Shown here: positions 50,401 through 64,000 of the stretch, piece after piece
Position numbering within the stretch: position 1 is the first letter of the stretch
Layout: every line of letters begins with the position of its first letter
Origin: Tanytarsus gracilentus
Taxonomy: Eukaryota; Arthropoda; Insecta; Diptera; Chironomidae
Reading direction: 5' to 3'
DNA length: 64,000 nucleotides
NCBI GenBank assembly: GCA_038502055.1
Contig: JAXRKN010000040.1
Location: forward strand, 2,728,001 to 2,792,000
Position numbers and translations under genes: made by a program
The notes under the pieces: generated by a model
What the model was told of the DNA's origin: nothing
The model's database searches: none
What the model saw: only the letters and a program-made list of their open reading frames with translations

Positions 50401-53400
50401 AAATAAAAAATTTATAAATCCTATTAATTTTATCAAAAAATACCACAAAAGATCTAAATTAATTATCTTTTAAATTCTCAATAAAACCCTCTGCCAAAAA
50501 AGGTGAACCTCACAAAGTGTAATTCAATATTAAAAAAAACAAAATTCAATAAATAAAACATGAACACTTTTTTTTGCCAACAAACTCACCTCCTGAGTAT
50601 ATGAATACCAAAATTGTAAGGGACATGGATATTGTTATTTATAACAAACACCGTAAAGAAAAGAAGTAATAAAAAAATAATGCAAAACATTAATATGATT
50701 TATTTAGAATTATTCAGATCGAGAGGGAAAACTTTATCATTGAAATTTGCATAAAAAGAAAGTTTGGCATCGATGAAGAATCATTATGCAAAATAAGTAC
50801 CTTCACCTCTTCAAATTCATCCCTCGACCTACACTCAACATTTTAACGATATCGTTAATGAACCGAAAATTCCACGGAGAAAATAAATTTATCACTTAAT
50901 ATGCACGACTTGTAACAAATAAAGTGTAAATATACATTCAATATATTATGAAAAAGAGAGAGTGAGGAGGAAGTACAAAGGATAAAATGATATAAATCAT
51001 TTGAAGATTCCCCACAGAAGAATGTAAGTTCCATATACACACCTTGGTAAGTAAATCTTTGGCACGAGATTCAAACAAATGCTCGAGCTTTGACGTATCC
51101 ACATTCGATGTTGGCAATTCATCCCATATTGTGCTCTCAATAGTTGTTGGAATCAAATCCTCTCGTACCTCCTTCCAAAACAGTTTTACCTGTAAATTGT
51201 GTTCGATAAAATTTCAAATTCAATTTGGTTAGTCAAACATTTTCTTACAGTTTTCTTGGTCTTTTTCAAGGTTAAGTCACCATCAGAATTTTCCTTGGGC
51301 GAATTTCCATTAAGTGAACCATTCATTCGTTGCATTGGAGGTGGGACTGGATTTGAATTGCCCATAGCGGGTGGAGGTGGAGGAATAGACGATCCAACAT
51401 TGCTGCGTGGCATCAAAACATTTCTGTCATCATCTTGGGTCAAATCACGAAAATCTAAATCGCATAGAATCAAATCGCGATCTAAATTTTTCATCAACTC
51501 TTCCCAATGCAATTCAATTTCAGACTTTTTTGGTTCGGGCTTTTTGAGATCAGTTTCGACATTTGTTTTCACATCAACCTTATTCTTGCTCTTGTTCAAC
51601 TCTTCTTTGGCCTTCGATATCAGTCCCGACATATCGCCAACAATGCGATTTGGTTTCTCCTCCTGCGGGCTCAGAGGCAAATTGCTCAATTTTTGTGTCA
51701 AATCTTTGACAGTCTGTTCACGCTTTAGTTGTTGCAGAAGCTTTTTGTCTTCGTTTTCAGTGTCTGTTTGAAAAAAAGAGAGTTTAAATTGAATTTATTT
51801 TGATGACCGTCGGGACTCGAGCGACACGAGAGAGAGAAAATTTCCATTTCATCGTAAATGAAATCGAATGTGATTGAAAAAGTTCTTGCACTCTCTCTAA
51901 TCTCTAGCAGTGAATTATTGAATTACTGCTGAAGAAATATCCAAATTAGGAGGTAATTTTATCAGCAACAAGTCAAGTTAAATTTTATATTTGAGAAGTG
52001 CCAAAATATTTCCTAATTTGGTGTTGTGCAGTGTAAATCTCTTTACTTTTTAAGGAGAGATGTGTCAGAGAATGATTTAAAATAAAATGAAGTGAAAAAG
52101 CAATTTACAGAAAAAAAAGTACAACAGCAAGAGAACAAAAAACACATCAATGCACAGCTTTTGTTAAGAAAGAAATGTGAATGTGAAATTTCTTACCGTT
52201 TTGAATTTCCTCCTTCTCATCCATTGAGAGAGTGGACGATGATGAGGATGGAGATGGGGAAGGTCCATTGACCATTTTTTCACCAAAATGGTCATTACTT
52301 CCATTGATCACAATATTAGGTATGTTAGTGGTAGCACACTTGGTAGGGTTTAGCTCATGCAAGCCGGTGCTATGGAAATTTGTACCGCCGTTACTTACGG
52401 TCATCGATGAACCACGAACGATATGTTGCCGTGAGACATAATTAATTTTTATTGTACTGAAATCATTCAAGCGTCCATTTGTTGATGCCGAAACGACGTC
52501 GACAGCAGCAGCTGGCACAGAGTTGTGACTGCAATTTCTAACAAACCCATTTCGATTGTTCTCGTGTGAAGTTCTCGAATGTCCATTCAATTCACTAGTT
52601 CCATTCTCTTGATGATGCTTTTGCAGTGCATATCCATTAGTGATTTCAGTTACCTTTACCGTAGCCGGATGATGACCATTTCTTACCGCCGAATGTCCAT
52701 TTGAATTTAGTAGACCATTCAACTGACCATTTACCTTGTGAATATTTACGTTTGTCGGAATATTTTCCAGTACATTTGAGCCGCTGTTATCTTTATTTCC
52801 AATGTGATGAAGGTGGTGGAGACTGCGAGCATGATGATGGTTTTTCGATAAATTGCCATTAGTGGTGGTGTGCAATAAATGATTATCCGTCTCATCGATT
52901 CCATTATGATGGTTTTTCGCAATGTGAAATTTATTGCTCTTCTGATGGTTATCAACACAATTTTCGACGCCATTCGTTATGTAATGCTTCTTCGAGTGAA
53001 GCAGTTCATTCTTTAATTGATTAATGCCATTTAAATGCTTCTCATAAATCTGATGATTATGATGAAGATGATTGTTTGCGAAACCGTTCGATGATGAATG
53101 ATGGTTCGTTCCATTATTATTATTATTATTGAAATTATTGGTCGTTGTTGTCGTCGTATCGACTTTATTCTGTTGCTGATTCAATATTAAATTCTTATTG
53201 TTCTTATACTCCAACGTATTTTTATCGTAGTTTAATATCACAGATTTTGAGACTCCATTTTGATTATTGTTACACAGAATATTATTATTATTACTATTAA
53301 TGTGATGATGATGAAGATGATGATATACTTTATTATTATTAGTTACACTAGCATTATTATTGAGGATTAAACTATTGCCGTTAGAATTATTCAAGTCGCC

Positions 53401-56400
53401 ATTATTTGTGCCTATCGACGATGATGTGCGATTATTACTTATTATGTATTGTTGATGCTCGCCTTGATGATGATTATCACACTCTTTACCATTCGCTAAT
53501 GGATGTTTATGTTTTCCTGCAAATGAACACACATACACACGAAAATAAAAAAGATGTTAGCGAAAAAGGCAAATCTTTCATCAGCGACATATTGTAAAAT
53601 TGTTTAATTGTTAAGCGCATTTCAAAACCTTTCAATGGAGATCTTTCATAATGGCTTTATGGGCATCATTTGTGAAATTTGTCGATTGTTTATATTTAGA
53701 ATTTTAACATTTACTCAATTCACAAATGACTCCCATATTGGTTCTTAATAAAAGCAATTTCTAATCATCTGGCGGTAATTCTATTGATTATGCCAAATAA
53801 AGCCGTAAAAGGTCTTTAAGGAATTTAACGGGAGGCAATAAAAAAACATCGAAAGTCACAACAAAAGAAAAAAAAGGAAGAAGACGCGCAATTTGCGTGA
53901 GAAACTAATGAGATAACGTTTAATAGACACTTACCATATTCATCACTTTCAATTGCCTTCGTCGGTGTCGTCCCATTCACAACAGCCTCTTGTTCTCTTT
54001 GGAAAGACTTTTGTCGCTCGGCTCTCTCACGTCGTCTACGCAGGCCTGGCGTAACACCAGCAACTCCTTCTCTGACTTTGCAGTCCGCAAAGCCATTGAG
54101 ATCTGCACCGCCGCCTGAACTCGAACTGTCATTATCGGCAGTCTGATGATGCTGCTGTATCATGTAGCCTAGTGGCAAAGGTGGCACGACAGGAGGCACA
54201 ATACTATATGGAGGAATCGGCGGAGGAACTGGTGGCGCTGTTGTTGTACCCGTGCTGTGACGTCTTGACTTTCTTCGCTCCGTGCTGTCGCTCGAACGAT
54301 ATCTCAACGTCTTCCTCACAGTATTGTCCGGCAATCGAATAATTTCATCCGATTCGCCGTCTTCGAAGCGCAATGCTGCCTCATATAATTGAAATTGATC
54401 CAATAAATCTAAATCCGTCCCAGTTCGTGACATGTAACGCTGTATAATGCTCTCCATGCCCTGCTGTTCCAGAAAATCACTTTCATCATAGAAACTATCT
54501 TGATCACTTAGGCCCGATAAAGTTTTGTTGATTAATGACGTGGCATAAATTAGCAGCTCTGTATCGGCATTATCGTAATCTTTCAATAATCTGTGAACGA
54601 ATTCATAGAATTCGAAGAAAAAAAATAGAATGAATAATAAGAACATGAATAATCGTGTGCTGCAAAATAAAATATGTGTCTCGAACAAAGGTCGATGCTT
54701 TCATAATTGTTTTCGGTATTTAGCGTCGTTTCACGCCCAGTTAGTGAAATTAAAAAATTATTTAATTTCGGCATATATGTATAAGAAGAAATTGAATGAT
54801 GAAGGTGTTGATAACAAGTCACGCGACGACGTTTATTACAAACGGGTTTCTCACTTTCTTATTCAATGTTAATGTTGCTGGCGTAATATTCAATTTTCCA
54901 ATGAAGCTCACGATAGAATTCTTCAATAAAAAGTGAAATTTATGACTCTTATTCTTCTTTTTTCTCTCACATTATTCTTTTGTTATGTAGCCACAACAAC
55001 ACGCCGAAATGAGGCATTAGATAATTGAAAGAAAATCGAATGTCGAGAATAAAGCGAGAGAGAAGAAAATAATTCACGACTTTTTTAGTATTCCACGCCA
55101 GAACGCGAGCGAGCGGCTGAACATTTGTCCGCAACTCGAGAACAATGGAAAGAGTAAAGTGTTGCCTGCTCTTTTACATTTCGGTGTGGGCTGCAGCACA
55201 CGAAACACTCTCTCTCATATTTTATTTTTCGGAGCAAAAGCAGATTTTTTACATCGTGATAAAATTGAGATACTAACTTTCATAACTCATCTCATTAAGC
55301 TAACTTCAACTTTCAGAGAGTTCATACATGTTAGATCGATGAATGGAGTTGATAAATTTAGAACGGTATAGAGCACTTGGCAGTTAATTAACAAGCACAT
55401 AACAATTCTGCCTTATGCAGATCGAGATTGCGAGATAAGTTCAAGACACAGTGCTCCGGTGGTAACAACTGCAGTTACCTATAGGTATACATACATAAAA
55501 AGACAAAGACTATATATACGAAATCGAGTGAGTAAGCAGAAAAAAATCGCTTCGAGATGAATTTTCAATCAAATATATCACTCGGATAGAATAAAAGCAG
55601 AAGAAGTTGGACGATTTACAGCTAATGGGAAACTCAAAGAGAGAGATATGCGCGAGGGCATAAATAGTGCAGCAGTTTTAAAGCGATGGGAAAAAATTAG
55701 ATTCAGCAGACAGCTGAGTGTGGAAAAGCTATCTTGGGGGCATCTAGAAACTTGAATCAAACTTTGAGTTCGATATGAGCTAATTTAAAAAGATTCGACG
55801 AGACTTTTTATCTTTGTTTTTTTGGCAAATATTCATGAGCGCTTAAAAGTTAAGTTAACTTGTTTTCACTAAATTTTTTCATTTTCCTTCTGAACGTTCA
55901 ATGATGAGAAACAACCATCATGGAATGAAGTTCTCGATCAAAACATAATAAAATTTGTTTACCTCTCAACAATCAACATCATCATCAAGAGCTTTCAATA
56001 AAAACATTTATCATCATCTCTTTAGAATATTCCCATCAAGACAAGGCATGTCGGTGTGCTGCACTATGTTCTCATTGCAATGCATTGTTCAATAATAAAA
56101 TCATTAAGTCTTCGGCTAACTCGTTAACAAATCAAATAAGACTAGTGCGCGCGAGAGATACTCACTTCATTATGTTTGTCCATGGCAAGCTTCCTCGGGC
56201 ATTATCCACAGTTCTGATTGCATTCACCAGTAGATAGCAGTTACCTTCGCAATATTCGACGAAAACGAGCAAGAGCTTGAGTGCTGTCTTAACCACGAGT
56301 CGGTATTTTGATGCAATTAATGTGTACAGCCATTGTATCGTTGGCGAATGTTTCATTACACCATTCATCCCATCAACATACAGCATCACCTGATGAATTA

Positions 56401-58623
56401 GTTAAAGAGATAAAATAAAATATTCTGTTAAGTAAGGCAGCAAATGAATAATTGAAATCATGGTGGTGAAGAGTGCAACATGTTGTGAGTGCCATTGTAG
56501 TGTGTAATTGATTCATGAAATGACTGCAAGTACACTGGCGTGGAGAATGGATAAAGAATGGGGGAAGAAAAGGAAGGTGAAGAAATGTGGCACATTACTG
56601 TCTCTCCCGCGTCAGAGAGTAAAGTTGGTAAGAAATTCTTTTTATTCCTGAGTGCGCACATTTTTCATTCTAGAAACACCTCCTCATTTCACATATTATA
56701 CACATTACATTGTAATCGCTTGCGGGCACATGTAAATGTTGTGATTTAAATACTTTCTTGCAAATCCCACACATGAAAGACACGCTGACCTCTAAAAAAA
56801 TACGTAACGCGAAATTGAAAGATAAAAATTGATTTCTTGCATGTTGCGAAATCAAAAGGAGGTTCAGTTAGATATCAACGTGTGTGTAGTCTCGTCGGTT
56901 TCGATAGAACACAATAAACATCGTCACAAATGACAAAAAACAGCGAATCATATAAGAAATGATTTATTAGAGACCAACATGCAAACATTATTTTCGCTGT
57001 TTAGCTGATATTCCGTTCTTTTTATTACTCCTTTTTAGATGTTACGGTTGATCAAGGGATGAGTTTAAAATATTATTTTCTAAAACATAAAAATCTAATA
57101 ATTCTTTTTTTTTAAAAAATTATCTGAAAGTGTTCTTTCATTTTCTGTACCTGGATTTTTATCGTAAAAGCAGGAGGCATGCATGATCGTACATTTTTTC
57201 TCTTCTATAATTTTTTATGTGACAACAATCAGGAAAATATGCTTCACATGGCCTAAATATGACATCATTGTTGCTTATAACAAACATCTAGTCGATAATT
57301 GAGATATCTCAACGCAATCAATGTACACTCGCTCGAGTCCCATAAATATATATGAACATGCGACCCGTTATTGAAGGCGGCGTGATATTCGTCCTAACTC
57401 ATCCCGTGCGATTTCTGTTCTTTAAAAATAGAGTTATTTTATATACAAAGGTGGCTCTTGATAAATAGTTGTTTTTACCACTCAATCGTGCAAGCTAAAT
57501 TATAGCCATTATATGGGGCTACCCCATTGATGAGGCGCATGCAAGGCACAACGTCGTCATGTGGATAGCGCAAATTCACATTTTTATGAAGTTCACTCAT
57601 GTATCATTGTTTTTCAATCGATATGCAATGCCTATCTGGCAGAGGCCGTGTGTGCACACACAATTGAGTTTGCTTTAAAAAAAGAGCTCATAAATTGTGT
57701 CTTTTATTACCTCTCTCTTGAGAGTGAAGCTCAATATGTACCCGCGCGCATTTCCCCTGGTGTGTCTCATCGAAATAATAATAATTATACACACAGCGAT
57801 ATATGCATCTCGCCAAATGCTAAATACAAACTGAACGAATGAGTTGTGGGTACAAAATAATAATTGTTCAATAATTTCAATGGCAATTGAGACTCAATAG
57901 ATTTACAGACATTCGAGAAGAGGACAAACATTATTTACATTAATATTATAAAAGTCTACAATTGTAGATAAAATTTTTTATTGTTATTTGACTAAAAATC
58001 ATCAATAAATTTAAATTTTAAAAAATCTCAAAAAATTAAGTCTGCAGATACGCTCTAGTAAATTTCATAATGACATTAAAGAAAATCGATTTAAAGGCAC
58101 TAAAAGTGTAGGAATTATTATTAAATTTATCCATGTGCAAGCTCATTTAATCTTTTAATAACTGTGTTATTCGCCACATGAATCCAATTCTCCACCTAAT
58201 TATATACATCTCGCCGTTTATATTCTCACATATTATTATTATTGATGAGCGACTTCTTGCTCGTTTATTGCTGCTCTTACTTTTCGCAACCACCATATAT
58301 GTGCAAATATTTGCCTTTATAAAACACGCTTCGAGAGCGCCAAAAACAAATGAGCTTAAATTTATTATTCAATAATTAAGGTGTTAGAATGAATGCCGTT
58401 GTAATAAATTCAGTGTGAATTACTGCAAATTGCCTTACCTGTCCTAAAGCTCTGAGAATGTAGTTTTGATAATTTTGATCTGCAACATTGCCAATTTGAA
58501 CGAGACAATTTAGGCCTCCGAGCGCAACAAAGCCATGCACCAAATCCTTGTCTTCCTGGAAAATTTGCTTCAGCGAAAATAGCGCACGTCTCAATTCACG
58601 TCCTTCGGATGTTAGCAGTTTTT
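47496..58623 (-). CDS. Fhos: FHOD-type formin Fhos, C-terminal 1481 codons (5' exons beyond window)
   Basis: Exons in transcript order: 58623-58439, 56389-56166, 54590-53935, 53516-52197, 51763-51249, 51189-51043, 49834-49020, 48948-48679, 48504-48263, 47569-47496; all phases agree. Fragment residues about 1-240 are the armadillo-like DID region (GRELRRALFSLKQIFQEDKD, NYQNYILRALGQ, LVVKTALKLLLVFVEY, DQDSFYDESDFLEQQGME, RTGTDLDLLDQFQLYE). Residues 253-275 are proline-rich (APPVPPPIPPY). Residues 356-794 are a His/Asn-rich disordered exon. A second short Pro run (SIPPPPPAM) precedes the FH2 domain, about 967-1376 (VKLFWKEVRED, LDHKRSNAINIAM, KVPEVKDTVHKHSLLHHLC, VHRRVINRYHKFLLWLG). The DAD is about 1420-1480 (DDEILESLVKTATK, then a basic stretch, then RRTLRNGLTEEEKHH). 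The DAD folds onto the DID to hold the formin inactive. Family role: elongating and bundling actin filaments in stress fibres and muscle. The GTPase-binding-like N-terminus is not in the window. No start codon is claimed. Confidence 0.95.
49835..51042. other. Fhos: Fhos intron inside the FH2 domain
   Basis: Lies between the exon ending LLTK and the exon starting KQQELNKSKE. No coding match or repeat recognised. Confidence 0.6.
52197..53516 (-). CDS. Fhos: Fhos His/Asn-rich 1320-nt exon, frame-neutral cassette
   Basis: Single exon of 439 whole codons plus split bases on both sides (phase 1 in, phase 1 out). It is composed of runs of Asn and His with many Asn-Gly pairs, and near its end a Ser run (PSPSPSSSSS) followed by LSMDEKEEIQNG. 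No domain is recognisable. It sits between the first proline-rich stretch and the linker before FH2. Skipping it would join Asp (G+AC) to TENEDKK in frame, so isoforms with and without it are possible. Confidence 0.85.
54591..58438. other. Fhos: Two Fhos introns flanking exon 56166-56389
   Basis: About 1.6 kb and 2.0 kb of AT-rich sequence. The short ORFs here have no recognised similarity, and no repeat was identified. Confidence 0.55.
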
Positions 58624-61600
58624 CTGTAAATGAGTAATTGAATTAAAAAAAATATATTAGCTAAGGAATTGCACGAGATGATTTATTGGTGCAAATGAAT
58701 GTAATTTTCGCCTCACACACCAAATTACTTATTCAGCACAGTCATAAATTTGTACACAGAGCTAGAGTGTGTGTGTTCAGTCGAGAGATCTCTCCGCATA
58801 TTGCATAATAATGGCGAGAATCTTAGCAAAATATGTCAGCCGAGCTGTGATTTTTACGATATATTGCCATAATTACAATCTATCCGATTATATGATGATA
58901 TGCCTAAATCCACTCATTTTTCTGCCACGTTACATAATAATTCGTCAACATTTTTTTTTATTTTGCTATTCTTGCATGTAATGCTTACGATTCAAATGTC
59001 CATCAGTCGCTCGAAGCAGCTCTCCAACTCAGTTCTGTCTCGCGCATAATAAAGCGATTTATATTATTTTTTTTTACGGCGGCGGCGTCGTTATAGAGAA
59101 CACTTTTGAATGAAAAATGGATCAAAAATTGAATGACGTGGTGCGAGAAATGTCAAGAAAATAATTTTCATGAAATTCATTGATATTTTTGGCGTAAAAC
59201 CGCCTCAATCGCGCAATCATCTTCAAGTAGTAGTCGTCTGACGACGTGATGATATTGCTACTCGCTCACATGCTCATGCATAAGTAATTGAGTTCTCATG
59301 TAATCGCTCTTGAACTCAAACTGGTAAAATTCAACAACGAAAATTTGTACATAGAGCATAGTGGCTGAGGTACTTGAACTTTATATGATATGAGATGTTA
59401 TGTTTGCGAAAAGAGAAAAAACATAAGTATGTAAACACGTCGCAGCGTCACAGCATGTTCGTGATCGGAGCTACTTTCGGGAGGATTTATCATATCGCGT
59501 GCCCACCTGGGTGAACATTATGATCAACAGAAAATCGTCAATCATACACTCAATGAGAATTACTCTCAGTTTTGTTCAATGAAATTATTCTTTTTCCGTA
59601 ATATTTTTGATTTAATTTAAAATATTTAAGAATTTAATTTCGATGATTTTTGTTCATGACTTCATTATTATTAGTATGTAAGGTGAGTTATTAAAAGTTT
59701 AATTTCATAACGTCAAAATAAATTTATTTCAAGTCACGACTCGAGAGCGTTAAAAATATTTTTCGGCAATGAAAAATGTTCAAAATTGATATGCTAATCA
59801 TCACTTTCATTGTAGTTGCTGGTTACTTATGTTCGCACACAATGTACATATCATTCGTTGCATCTTTTCTTCTTCGCCATCCATCCTCATGCATATATTG
59901 CATAAATTTTTTTTTCTCAACAATAACAACTTCAAGAGGAAGAGTAATAAATTGTTATAAGCGAAATAATTCATCAAAAAAAAAGTTCTTCTTCATCTTT
60001 TGAAGTTGCTGGTGAAGCGCCGTAGAGTTGTGGGATGTGCTGGTTTAATGTACTATGAATTTGTTATTTTGTTGCAGCAAAACCGAAGATATTTCATCAG
60101 GGACGCATTCACAAAAAAAACTAAAAGGCATTTATGTGCTTTATGATGAATATTCATAATTCAAGGAAACTCTCTTTTCACATATAAAACGATGAGTTAT
60201 AAAATAAATATTAAAGAGTGTGATTTATAACGACTTAGCAGTTGAGTTTATGTGCATATGAAGTTTGCTCTTTCTCTCTCTATCTTTACTTCTTTTTCTT
60301 GCAATTGTCTCAGGGTTCATTCGTAAATTACGCCATACATGAAGAATTTATTAGAGTGAAAAAGATTTAGTTGAAAAAACGTAATAAAAAAATTAAAATG
60401 TTCACAATTTCTCGTGACATAATTTACGATTAACCCCGCATACAATATTCGATATGTTCTTCTTTCGTAATCTGCCAGCTTAAGAGAGAATTTAGCGCTT
60501 TAGCAATTAACGGTTTAATAAATTGATTTAGTGCAAAGAGAACAAAAGAGGCGGCATAAAGCCATTAAAATCTATAAGATTACTGTCTTCTTATAATTGT
60601 ATTGGGAATATTTAGCGTAAATGTCTCCAAAAAGTAAAATGCGTAAAATTTTTTGCTTCTTAAAATTCAAAGTCACTTTTGACTAAATTTTCCTAAATCT
60701 AATTCACAAATTGTGTGACGAAACTTCTGAAATCTAACAATTTTAGTTTGGTTCAATGCAAATTCTCAAATGAAAACTTTCTAAAATAGTTTGGCTAAAA
60801 ATGAAAATCTTCTTCCAACTTAATTCTCAAAGTGTTTTCAACATTCCAATAATAATTAATGTGAATTGCTGAAAATAATTAAGAGGAGAATCGTGTTCTT
60901 CTCTTTTGCTCTTCTTTTTTTCCGCCCGAAAGGCAACTGTATTCATCCGTAAAAGTAATAGCTTACATCGTTCTAAAATAATTAGAAGCTCCTAATGAAT
61001 GGGTTGTTTGAAATTGTATTAAAAGATCCATTACAGCTAGAGCAACAAAAAAAATCTATGTACGGGAAAGCAAGAGATGGTTGCTGGAAAATTTATTGTT
61101 CTATTAGACAGTAAAGTGAGCTCTGTGTTGGTATGTAAAATAAAAGCAAAAAAAATTGAGATCGATAAAAGTCATCATTATCATGAAGCTACCGTTGTTT
61201 TTACTCGAGCTGCAATGAATGAGCTCTTTTTTGCATCCCATCATGAGAAATGCGACAACCAATAAACTTCAATTCAACGGCGATGATTGTTATTGCCCTA
61301 TGCATTTATGTTTCGACCAATTAAAATTGCATTATGATAATTAATTTCAGAATGAAACGAGAAGAGATTGCATATATATATGAGAATTTTTTTCACTCTC
61401 TCGCAGTTGTTATTTGCAATCACATACCCTGAGAATTTATTTGTTTCCCATCGGCAATCAATAATCGGATATATTTGCAAAACATTTATTCTCCGTCTGA
61501 TGCACACGAATGCATGCGATATTTTTTTTTGCAAGCATAAACATTTAACCGGAAAGAGGAAGAAATTTCGCTCTTTATATCTTTCAAGTTGTTGCTTTTG

Positions 61601-64000
61601 CGGTTGTTCTTTTTCTGTTGATTTATCAGCACGTATAGAAAGAAGAAATTGTTGAATAGCCTCATGAACAAAATCGAGCGCAAGATAATTTAATTGTTTG
61701 CAATTCTAATCTCTAGCAACACAAAAGAGTGCACAAAAGATAGACCAAATATTTTTGTTCGACAGTATGCTAACAAAATAAAAAGTCTTCGAGCTTGAAA
61801 GCCAAAAAGAGCAAAAGACGACGGTTGGGGGCTCACACAGGGAGCATAAATGTACATTGAAATTGCATTAAAAATGCACGTTAATTGAAAAACGATAAGC
61901 ATGAAGTTCTCTTGTCTGCGGTTTTTCGTAAGAAAAAATAAGTTTTTTAATTAGTTAATGTTTTCGACGCAGAGGAAGAAAAAAGGAGAGTCGATAATGT
62001 CAAAACAATTCTCAACCACACACAATGGAGGAGTTAAAAAATATTTAAAACTCTTTACTTTTTTTTGGTGAATGTACCGAAAACTGACCGCATGGATGCA
62101 AAGAGTGAGAGTCATTAACCTCTTACTCGCAAGCCTACATACAAATCATTTTGACAGTTTTCGCATGTGTGTACACACATAAATCTGCTCCTTTTTTGCT
62201 TCTCTCTCCCCCTCACTAAAGTGAAACCCCATTTCACAATATTTTAGTTGACCGTCAACACAAAGCAGAAAAAGAAGTGAAGTGAGACTAAAACTGTTTT
62301 TTCGAGGATTTATGGTGTGTAATATTTATAAGGCATCAGCAAACGGACGACATGTATAAAAATTTGTGTATGCAAATCATTCTCAACCACATCCCTTAAG
62401 GCGTTCACTCGTAAATGAGTTTTGTGAGAAAAAAATGGAAGTTTTTATTCGTAAAAAATATTCTAAGATTTTTGCTTTCTCTAATTTAGTTAACGTTAAT
62501 TAATTTTTAATAGCTTTAACCAAAACTAATCTCGTCATTAAAATCTTTACCATTTAATCCGACAGAATATTCTAGTCACTTAATGCATCAAGCAGAAGCG
62601 TCGAAGAGCAAAAGAGGGAAGAAACAAAACGAGAGCACTTTGCGTGGCTTAATGATGGTAATCAATTATGTAGTTACACGGCTTAACCCCGACATGAATA
62701 GTTATTTTTCATTTCACAAATTAGTTTCATTTAATTATTAAAAGATTTGCTCTCGCTCGCTCACTGATTTCAACTTTATGACTCGAAGGAGTAAAATTTA
62801 AACCCTCAAGACTGCACTTTCTTCCCGGAGTGTGCGGAATGGATCAAGGATCATGGGAAAAGAGGAAGAAAAATGTTCCCGCTAATGTGCATGAAATTTG
62901 TAATGTGATGAGCGAGCGAGAAAGAGCGGTTTTGTGTGCATCATACTGTTGCATATACATTTCGCTTTAAAATGAATTTAAGGAAAGAATTTCAGAAATT
63001 ATCTCGCAAATGGAATTCGCATGAAGTGGAGAGTATCATAGGGGGGACCATAAAGCAAATTTTTGCAGTCATCTCATGTGTGTTGCGATGTTGATAACAG
63101 TTCATGGCATTGCCGTAGTTTGCTAAAGGGTTTTACTTCTGCGTTCAAAAAAATAAATTCCCTCGACTCTGAAAAAAACAACACAAAAGTTTTGTGCTAA
63201 AATTAACCACAAAAACGCATTTAAAAGCACTCTGCGGTCATCCAGAAGAGTCGATCCAACTTCATTTTCTTTTTATTACCTCTCGAAAAATGTGCGCACA
63301 CGAGGAAAAATCTCAAAATGTTTATTATGTGTGAGCTGAATTCATTTGAGCCCATAAACAACTCTCTCAAATGTAGTTTTGCAGTTTTCATTTAATTTAA
63401 TTTTCATTTTCTTCGTCGCTCCCTCATTGGTATGTGTGTTTGCGCTTTGGAATTTAATGATTTATTAGTAATTCTTGTGATGATACCAATTTTCAAAGTC
63501 TTTCGCACATTGCAGCAATCGAGCAGTTAATTTCGAAGAGGATGAAAGAGAAAATAGCGAAGATAAAAGAATGAATGGAATTCGTAGTGGCAGAGCAATA
63601 ATTGAGAGTGAAGCGGAACTCTTCTGTTGGTAATAAAATTTGTGTGTGCTTTATTATCGGCATGTTTAGAATTGTAAAAGCGCACATTTTTCGAGAGCAT
63701 AAAAATACCCAAAAAGAGACTATAAAAAATGATGCCAGAAAACATTTCTCTTGCCATTTTCAATTTTAAGTGAGGAAAGCGTCAAAAATCTGTTTGTCTA
63801 TTTTTTTATTATACTCATTGGATGTTAGCAGATCCGATAAGAGAGAAAGATTTTTTGTTCATGAAGTAAATCAAAATAAATTTGTTTAGGCAGAATGAAC
63901 AGAGCTAATGCCCTTTAATTGTCCATCTAAGTCTCGATTCCTAAACTGAAAAAGAGCCTCCCGGAAAGAAAAGTTCTCTGTCACGATTATCATCTGCACA
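58624..64000. other. Fhos: 5' intron of Fhos running off the right edge
   Basis: The acceptor TTTACAG before KLLTSEGRELRR marks its 3' end. The expected upstream GTPase-binding-like exons were not found in the remaining 5.4 kb. Contains only the MITE at 60313-60436. An internal Fhos promoter here cannot be ruled out. Confidence 0.55.
60313..60436. mobile_element. MITE, second copy of the GGGTTC...GTAAATTACG family
   Basis: The left end GGGTTCATTCGTAAATTACG and the right end ATAATTTACGATTAACCC are inverted repeats related to those of the element at 3402-3502. The interior also shares a GAAAAAACG motif. About 124 bp, in the 5' intron of Fhos. Confidence 0.6.

Noticed and set aside
57561..57842. 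93-codon plus-strand ORF in a Fhos intron
   Set aside because: No recognisable domain and ordinary intronic composition.

Overview
This is AT-rich eukaryotic DNA with spliced genes, GT-AG introns from about 54 nt to more than 13 kb, and insect-type repeats. The protein families, the form of the repeats and an insect-type CUB protein suggest an insect, most likely a (lower) dipteran. I cannot name the species. No operons, tRNA, rRNA or CRISPR were seen. All coding calls were made by joining exons by eye, using splice sites, codon phase and family knowledge.

Layout. (1) About 1-22.2 kb, minus strand: a stomatin/MEC-2-type gene (stomatin A here) whose last exon lies beyond the left edge. (2) 22.2-26.3 kb: the shared upstream region of two head-to-head genes. 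(3) 26.3-38.4 kb, plus strand: a complete paralog (stomatin B, 300 aa). (4) 41.4-45.3 kb, minus strand: a secreted CUB-domain protein of 398 aa with a TATA promoter. An array of 12 palindromic kappaB-like motifs lies about 0.6 kb upstream of it. (5) 47.5-58.6 kb, minus strand: the C-terminal 1481 codons of the FHOD-type formin Fhos, with FH2 and DAD. Its 5' exons are beyond the right edge.

Repeats. Two copies of one non-autonomous element, HINE/DINE-1 (Helentron-like) in appearance, sit in the first introns of the two stomatin genes. They carry internal 17-bp arrays. Two short MITEs share a terminal inverted repeat, and one of them ends about 10 bp from a splice donor of stomatin A.

Most unusual points. 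Both stomatin paralogs need an intron that starts with TT instead of GT at the same codon boundary. Within about 90 codons the two paralogs differ at five intron positions, giving exons of 12-25 nt. Each paralog has two candidate first exons that join the common body in the same phase. The kappaB-like array may be an enhancer or a chance minisatellite. The stomatins are expected to act as membrane-hairpin scaffold proteins, Fhos in actin assembly, and the CUB protein outside the cell. Nothing in the sequence ties them into one pathway.
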